Assembly (NCBI GenBank): GCA_020442915.1
Contig: JAGRJD010000011.1
Span: forward strand, 1 to 50,555
Length of the DNA: 50,555 nt
Direction: 5' to 3'
DNA from: Thiothrix sp.
GTDB taxonomy: Bacteria > Pseudomonadota > Gammaproteobacteria > Thiotrichales > Thiotrichaceae
The position numbers and the translations under genes are program-made. Below are positions 45,720 to 50,555 of the stretch, piece by piece. Numbering within the stretch: the first letter of the stretch is position 1; every line of letters begins with the position of its first letter. The notes beneath the pieces were generated by a model. It did not search any database and was not told the DNA's origin. It saw only the letters and a program-made list of their open reading frames with translations.

Positions 45720-46751
45720 ATGACCGCGACCCTGATGTATACCGAAGCCAGCGCGGCTCCCGAGTGCATGCAGCGCCAGTACCAGTTGCTGCCGGAGCTG
45801 CTGGCCCCGCTGGTGCGGCACCTGCACGCACACCCGCCACGTCTGGTCATCACCTGCGGGCGGGGCAGCTCGGATCATGCCGGGGTCTTCATCCGCTACC
45901 TGATCGAAACCGGCCTGCACATTCCGACCGCCTCCGCCACCCCTTCAACCCTGTCGATCTATCAGGCGGATACCCGGCTGGAAGATACGCTGGTGATCCT
46001 GATCTCCCAGTCCGGCCAGAGCCCGGATCTGGTCCAGTATGCCCGCCTGGCCCAGTCCGCGGGGGCAATGACCCTGGGGCTGATCAACCGGGTCGAGGAT
46101 GCCGCCCTGACACCGTATTGTGATTTTGTCCTGCCCCTGCATGCCGGCCCGGAGCTGGCAGTGGCAGCGACCAAGTCCTGGCTCTCTTCGCTGTTTGCCG
46201 GCCTGATGCTGGTGGCGGCCTGGACGGCTGATCCAGCACTGCAGGCAGCCCTGGCTCAGCTGCCCGGGCAGATGCGCAAAGCGCAGGCCCTGAACTGGTC
46301 GGCGGCTCACGAGGTTCTGGATCAGGCCCGGCATCTGCTGGTGCTGGGCCGGGGGCCGGGGCTGGGGATTGCCAGTGAAATCGGGCTCAAGTTCAAGGAA
46401 ACCTGTGCCCTGCATGCCGAAGCCTTCAGTGCGGCTGAAGTCCTGCATGGCCCGCTGGCCATGATCCGTCCCGGCTTTCCGGTGCTGGTCTTCGATCAGG
46501 GCGATGGCAGCCGTCCGGGGATCCATCAGACCATTACCCGCCTGCAGCAGGCCGGTGCCCGCGTACTGCTGGCCTCCACCGAGGCGGTACCGGGCTGCCT
46601 GATGCTGCCGGTGCTGCCCGGACTGCTGCCTTGCTGTACACTGCTGACCCAGGTCCAGAGCGCCTACCTGATGATTGAGCAGCAGGCCCGGCATCGGGGC
46701 GGGAATCCGGATGCACCGGCCAATATCCGCAAAGTCACCGAAACCCTGTGA
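45720..46751 (+). CDS. nagB-II: NagB-II type glucosamine-6-phosphate deaminase/isomerase (SIS domains)
   Basis: 343-aa protein with two SIS domains, first around ITCGRGSSDHAG and LISQSGQSPD, second around VLGRGPGLGIASEIGLKFKETCALHAEAF and HGPLAMI, ending KVTETL. It corresponds to the isomerase half of GlmS without the glutaminase domain, the NagB-II enzymes described in Shewanella and others, which convert GlcN-6-P to fructose-6-P and ammonia. It precedes nagA with a GTGA overlap possible. GAGG precedes the ATG at a somewhat long distance. Confidence 0.92.
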   Translation: MTATLMYTEASAAPECMQRQYQLLPELLAPLVRHLHAHPPRLVITCGRGSSDHAGVFIRYLIETGLHIPTASATPSTLSIYQADTRLEDTLVILISQSGQSPDLVQYARLAQSAGAMTLGLINRVEDAALTPYCDFVLPLHAGPELAVAATKSWLSSLFAGLMLVAAWTADPALQAALAQLPGQMRKAQALNWSAAHEVLDQARHLLVLGRGPGLGIASEIGLKFKETCALHAEAFSAAEVLHGPLAMIRPGFPVLVFDQGDGSRPGIHQTITRLQQAGARVLLASTEAVPGCLMLPVLPGLLPCCTLLTQVQSAYLMIEQQARHRGGNPDAPANIRKVTETL

Positions 46752-46768
46752 GCTCTGGAAGCATGAGC

Positions 46769-47914
46769 ATGATTCTGCGTAATTTCTGTTATTACCATGG
46801 CGATGACTGCCGTACCGGACAGGCCATGGTGCTGGCCGACGGCCACATCCGGCACTTGCTCACGGATGAGGCACTGCCGGCGGATGCACGTGCGCAGGCT
46901 GTGGACTGTGGCGGGCTGCTGCTGGCACCGGGCTTTATCGACACCCAGGTCAATGGTGGTGGTGGCGTGATGTTCAACAGCCACCCCGACCTGGAAACCC
47001 TGGATACCATGCGCCGGGGCCATTGGTGCGGTGGTACCACGGCCATGCTGCCGACCCTGATCACCGACAGCCATGAACACATGCAGCAGGCGGTCACTGC
47101 AGTGGCGCAGGCGCTGGACAGCTTGCCCGGCATTGTCGGCATCCATCTGGAAGGCCCGCACCTGAACCGGGAGCGGCGCGGCACCCATGCTGCAGGACTC
47201 ATCCGCCCGTTTGATGCCCTGACCGAAAGCCTGCTGGAACCGCTGCCTCCCCACTGCTGCCTGCTGACGGTGGCACCGGAAACCCTGCCTGCCGGAACCA
47301 TCCGTCGTCTGCGTGCGCGAGGCCTGCATGTCAGTGCCGGCCATACCAGTGCCACCCATGCGCAGATTGTGCGTGCGCTGGCGGAGGGACTGGATGGTTT
47401 CACCCACCTTTATAATGCGATGACGCCCATGAGCAGCCGGGAGCCGGGGGTGGTCGGGGCGGCGCTGGCGCATGAGCACAGCTGGTGCGGCATCATTGTG
47501 GACGGCATCCACCTGCACCCGGTTACAGCTGCACTGGCGATCCGGGCCAAGGCCCGTGGCCGGATGGTACTGGTGACCGATGCCATGGCCACGGTCGGCA
47601 GCAGTCATGACCATTTCGAGCTTTATGGCGAGACCATCCGGGTACAGGACGGGCGTTGTGTGAATGCGGACGGGGTCCTGGCGGGTTCGGCGCTGGACAT
47701 GGCGTCTGCCGTGCGCAACTGTGTGTCGCTGCTGGGGCTGGCACTGCCGGAGGCCTTGCGTATGGCGAGCCTGTACCCGGCGCAGTGGCTTGGACTGGAT
47801 CAGGAACGGGGGTACATTGCCCCCGGCTGGCGTGCCGATCTGGTGCTGCTGAATGCGGCTCTGGAAGTGGAGAAAACCTGGGTCGGGGCGGAGCTGTGTT
47901 ATGCCAGACCGTAA
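46769..47914 (+). CDS. nagA: N-acetylglucosamine-6-phosphate deacetylase
   Basis: Metal-dependent amidohydrolase that makes GlcN-6-P and acetate. The ~381-aa protein has APGFIDTQVNGGGG, the metal glutamate in GIHLEGPHLN, metal histidines in SAGHTSA and THLYNAM, and the catalytic aspartate in LVTDAMATVG. I start at the ATG at 46769, with GGAAG 7 nt upstream; in-frame ATG 46763 and a GTG at 46748 overlapping the previous stop are alternatives. The last 16 bp overlap the end of a convergent gene. Confidence 0.95.
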   Translation: MILRNFCYYHGDDCRTGQAMVLADGHIRHLLTDEALPADARAQAVDCGGLLLAPGFIDTQVNGGGGVMFNSHPDLETLDTMRRGHWCGGTTAMLPTLITDSHEHMQQAVTAVAQALDSLPGIVGIHLEGPHLNRERRGTHAAGLIRPFDALTESLLEPLPPHCCLLTVAPETLPAGTIRRLRARGLHVSAGHTSATHAQIVRALAEGLDGFTHLYNAMTPMSSREPGVVGAALAHEHSWCGIIVDGIHLHPVTAALAIRAKARGRMVLVTDAMATVGSSHDHFELYGETIRVQDGRCVNADGVLAGSALDMASAVRNCVSLLGLALPEALRMASLYPAQWLGLDQERGYIAPGWRADLVLLNAALEVEKTWVGAELCYARP

Positions 47915-48303
47915 AACAGCCAAACCAGCAGGCTGGCTACCGAAGTCAGTACAAAGCCCAGTACCATCCAGAACAGCAGCGGGGATGCGTCGTCCGCTGT
48001 GTCCGGAGAGACCTCAGCGGCTTCTACCGCTGTTTCCTCCGGTGCCGCAGGGGTGCCGGCGGTCCGTAAACCGCCCGTGAGAGCGTGCAGGGGCACATGC
48101 GCCTGGCGCAGCAGCAGTTCCTGTTCCAGCCGGAAACGCTGTGCTGCCAGGGCTTCGCGCTGCAGTCGCTCCCATACCTGTTTTTCCCGCGCTTCGCTGT
48201 CCGGCCCGTTTGTGGAGCCTGCATCTGCATCATGCAGGAGAAAAGCGGGGGTTTGTTCCCCTTTTGCCACTTCGTTTTTCAACAAGGTGTTCCCGTCATG
48301 CAT
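47899..48303 (-). CDS. Hypothetical tail-anchored membrane protein
   Basis: 134-aa protein, not recognised. The N-terminal ~100 residues are charged, with a helical stretch (EAREKQVWERLQREALAAQRFRLEQELLLRQA) and an acidic Ala/Pro linker. The C-terminus is a single hydrophobic helix (PLLFWMVLGFVLTSVASLLVWLFYGLA), so it is probably inserted as a tail anchor facing the cytoplasm. The 3' end overlaps nagA by 16 bp in convergent orientation. ATG at 48303 is taken; a TTG at 48309 is an alternative. Divergent from the helicase gene. Confidence 0.62.
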   Translation of the reverse strand: MHDGNTLLKNEVAKGEQTPAFLLHDADAGSTNGPDSEAREKQVWERLQREALAAQRFRLEQELLLRQAHVPLHALTGGLRTAGTPAAPEETAVEAAEVSPDTADDASPLLFWMVLGFVLTSVASLLVWLFYGLA

Positions 48304-48400
48304 ACCCAATATCAGCCTGAGTCGCTGCCCATATCCTGTTCAAACCCGAATCATACCGGTTTTTGCCGGTGTTCATCCCCGTTGACTGCCCAAAGTCTCC

Positions 48401-48435
48401 GTGTCAATTGACACACTGCAGTCGGCTTTTATAAT
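48401..48435 (+). promoter_or_regulatory. Consensus sigma-70 promoter embedded in a 14-bp palindrome
   Basis: TTGACA (48408-48413), 16-bp spacer, TATAAT (48430-48435): both hexamers are perfect. The -35 is the right half of the palindrome GTGTCAATTGACAC (48401-48414). It points at the helicase gene starting 70 bp downstream. The palindrome is well placed for a repressor. Confidence 0.75.
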
Positions 48436-48504
48436 GATGGCCTTGCCTGACGACCATGGTGGCCGTTTTATAAAAATCATGCATCCATCCATTCCCGAGT
48501 AGCC

Positions 48505-50555
48505 ATGCTGAAACCCGAACACATCAGGGCCTTGCGCCACAACGGCTTCCCACCGGAAATGGTGCTGGCCAGTTTTGATGTTACAACCATACAGCGTGGC
48601 GTGCATTATTTTGAGGCCGGTCGGGCCAGCATCATCCGCAGCAGTTTCCCCAGCCTGAGTCTGGTGGAGCTGGAAGCTGAAGTCTCAGGCTCCCGTTCAT
48701 ACAATACCCACATCCTTGTTGACCTCAACCAGTATCGGATAAATGGGCAGTGCAGTTGCCCGGTCGGTCAGCAGTGCAAACATGCCCTGGCTGCCCTGCT
48801 GGCCTATGTGGGACACAAGTCGCTGCCGGAAGCCCGCAGCACCGGCCACAAAGTCGAAGCGCCTTCGGAACTGGAGCGCTGGCTGCAGATGCTGGAACAG
48901 GCCGGCCACACTGATACCCCCATATCCTGCGGCACCGATACCACTGCCCGGCCCGAGCTTTTGTACCTGCTGCGTCCACCTGCCCGTGCCGGCAACCGGC
49001 TGGAGCTTGAGCCGCGCAAGGCGATGCGGCTCAAGCGGGGCGGGTACGGACAGAGTTACCGGGTCCAGCTGGATGACCTGCTGCACAAATGGCAGACCCC
49101 GTCCTTCCAGTGTCAGCCGCTGGATCAGGACATTGCCCATCTGGTGATTCCACACCGGCACAGCAACTATCACAACCCGGACAACCATTTCATGCTGGAG
49201 GGCTCGCTGGGGCAGCTGGCACTGGACATGCTGTTCAGGACCGGGCGCACCTACTGGAAAGACAGCGATACCCCGGCGCTGCGTGCCGGACCATCCCGTA
49301 CCCTGCAGTTCGTCTGGGAAGCCCATCAGGGTCGTCGCCAGCTCCGGCCCCAGGTGAGTCCGGCCATGCATGACTGTTTCCAGCTGGAAGTGCTTTATTA
49401 TGTCGATACCCTGCGTGGTGAATGCGGCCTGCTGGAGCATGCGCCTCTCGGGGTGGAGCAGGTGTTGCAGCTGTTGGAAGCACCGGCGGTACCGGATGCC
49501 CAGGCACAGAGGATCAGCCGGCGCCTGCTGGATATTCTGCCGCCGGATGCCGAGCTGCCACTGCCGGACCCGGCCATGAATCCGGTCACGGTCGAGGTCA
49601 CGGATACTGATCCGGTCCCGGTGCTGGAGTTGCGCGGTGATGGCCAGGGGGACAACAGTCCGGTGCATCAGGGCCTGTACCTGTCTTTTGACTATCAGGG
49701 GCAGCTGCTGCGTCCGGCCCATGCACAGGCCCTGATGACCGTGCGTGTGGACATGACCCGGTATCACATCCATCGCAGGCTGGAACAGGAGCAGGCGGCC
49801 TTGGAGTGCCTGCAGCAATCCTATGGTTTCACGGCCCCGGCTGGCGGGGAACCGGCCCACCCGCTGGATCTGCATCTGGATGCCGGCAATCCGGCGCTGG
49901 CGGCACTGCTGTGGAACAATTTTCTGGACAATGGCATCCCGGCCCTGGAGCAGGAGGGCTGGCGCATCAGGCGGGATGACAGTTTCCGGCTGGAGTTCGC
50001 CTTGGCCGACGATGACTGGGAGGCAGAGCTCAGAAGCTCCGGTGAGCAGTGGTTCGAGCTCAGCCTCGGCTTCGAGGTGGAGGGCCGGCGCATCAACCTG
50101 CTGCCGCTGCTGGTCGACATGCTGGGGCGCATGCGCAGCCCCCGGGAGCTCACCTCCCTGCTGCAGCTGCAGGAATACATGCTGGTACCGCTGGAGGACG
50201 GGCGCTGGCTCAAGCTGGAATCCGCCCGCCTGTTGCGGGTGCTGGATACCCTGATCGAGCTTTATGACCATGCTCCCCTGAACCGGGACGGGAACCTGCT
50301 CATGAGCCGCTTCCAGGGCAGTCAGCTGCATGCGCTCCTGAATGATCCGGCCCTGAACTGGAAGGGGGCGGAGGAAATGCGTGAACTGAGCCGGCGCCTG
50401 CATGATTTTGATGGTATCCAGCCGGTCACGCCACCGACAGGACTGAATGCCACCCTGCGTCCCTACCAGCAACAGGGCCTTGACTGGCTGCAGTTTCTGA
50501 GTCATTACGGTTTCAACGGCATTCTGGCCGATGACATGGGCTTGGGTAAAACCCT
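48505..50555 (+). CDS. SWIM zinc finger SNF2-family helicase (3' end cut by window edge)
   Basis: 683 codons are visible, open to the right edge. Near residues 82-99 there is a SWIM zinc finger (CSCPVGQQCKHALAALLAY, CxCxnCxH). A long bacterial SNF2 N-terminal region follows, rich in short beta/alpha segments (about 100-620), including REL-type repeats. The ATPase begins with LRPYQQQGLDWLQFL and ends here inside motif I, DDMGLGKT. Proteins of this type are usually 1000 aa or longer and act as SWI2/SNF2 translocases on DNA-protein complexes; bacterial roles are poorly known, RapA-like recycling being one example. No methylase or restriction partner is visible in the window. It has a consensus promoter. 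Confidence 0.92.
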   Translation, partial: MLKPEHIRALRHNGFPPEMVLASFDVTTIQRGVHYFEAGRASIIRSSFPSLSLVELEAEVSGSRSYNTHILVDLNQYRINGQCSCPVGQQCKHALAALLAYVGHKSLPEARSTGHKVEAPSELERWLQMLEQAGHTDTPISCGTDTTARPELLYLLRPPARAGNRLELEPRKAMRLKRGGYGQSYRVQLDDLLHKWQTPSFQCQPLDQDIAHLVIPHRHSNYHNPDNHFMLEGSLGQLALDMLFRTGRTYWKDSDTPALRAGPSRTLQFVWEAHQGRRQLRPQVSPAMHDCFQLEVLYYVDTLRGECGLLEHAPLGVEQVLQLLEAPAVPDAQAQRISRRLLDILPPDAELPLPDPAMNPVTVEVTDTDPVPVLELRGDGQGDNSPVHQGLYLSFDYQGQLLRPAHAQALMTVRVDMTRYHIHRRLEQEQAALECLQQSYGFTAPAGGEPAHPLDLHLDAGNPALAALLWNNFLDNGIPALEQEGWRIRRDDSFRLEFALADDDWEAELRSSGEQWFELSLGFEVEGRRINLLPLLVDMLGRMRSPRELTSLLQLQEYMLVPLEDGRWLKLESARLLRVLDTLIELYDHAPLNRDGNLLMSRFQGSQLHALLNDPALNWKGAEEMRELSRRLHDFDGIQPVTPPTGLNATLRPYQQQGLDWLQFLSHYGFNGILADDMGLGKT

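Noticed and set aside
48697..50505. 602-codon frame antisense to the SNF2 gene
   Set aside because: The sense strand has SWIM and Walker A motifs and a consensus promoter; the antisense product has no recognisable domain.

Overview
The window reads as a GC-rich chromosomal segment of a free-living, aerobic gammaproteobacterium. This rests on the dusB-fis pair, the gyrA / YdgA-like / serC / pheA block, a Pseudomonas/Oceanospirillales-like caa3 oxidase region and the style of the transport operons. The genus cannot be fixed from sequence alone. I see no tRNA, rRNA, CRISPR array, insertion sequence, integrase or prophage. Both edges cut genes: a MauG/CcpA-type di-heme lipoprotein at the left and a SWIM-SNF2 helicase at the right.

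Layout: 1-3259 holds the di-heme peroxidase-like lipoprotein, fis and dusB (all minus) and an unusually AT-rich spacer. 3260-6327 holds a CPA2 antiporter with an RCK module and a divergent DUF3025 gene. 6424-13097 is the plus-strand block gyrA, YdgA-like DUF945, serC, pheA. 13212-18213 is an accessory-looking island: an EF-hand protein, a DUF5666 lipoprotein coupled to a DUF6502 protein, and divergently a 692-aa orphan protein with a probable beta-helix. 18388-22190 is a COG1840-type ABC importer.

22341-32241 is the aerobic respiration locus: SCO-like, SURF1, DUF2909, coxC, ctaG, a 41-aa membrane peptide, coxA, coxB with fused cytochrome c, two small proteins, ctaB, DUF2244, a TlpA-like thioredoxin and ctaA. 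A perfect FNR/Anr box lies upstream of coxB. 32308-38245 holds a Kbp-like BON-LysM protein, an NlpC/P60 endopeptidase, a DsrC/TusE-family protein that lacks the C-terminal cysteine but carries an internal CxxC, a MATE exporter and an orphan mxaC-K-L-like trio.

38467-47914 is a coherent amino-sugar regulon. On the minus strand it has a MurQ-like etherase, a sugar-binding protein, two permeases and a UgpC-type ATPase. On the plus strand it has a BadF-type sugar kinase, a GntR/HutC regulator, a NagB-II isomerase/deaminase and NagA. Two matching 22-bp operator-like sites sit between the arms. The logic is ABC import of free GlcNAc and/or MurNAc, cytosolic phosphorylation, ether cleavage, deacetylation and deamination to fructose-6-phosphate.

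The items most worth following are the DsrC-like CxxC protein, the 692-aa orphan with its inverted-repeat-bearing divergent neighbour DUF6502/DUF5666, the orphan MxaCKL-like trio, the non-PTS MurNAc/GlcNAc regulon, and a plus-strand double hairpin ending in a U-tract at 13812-13864 that suggests an unannotated RNA 3' end.
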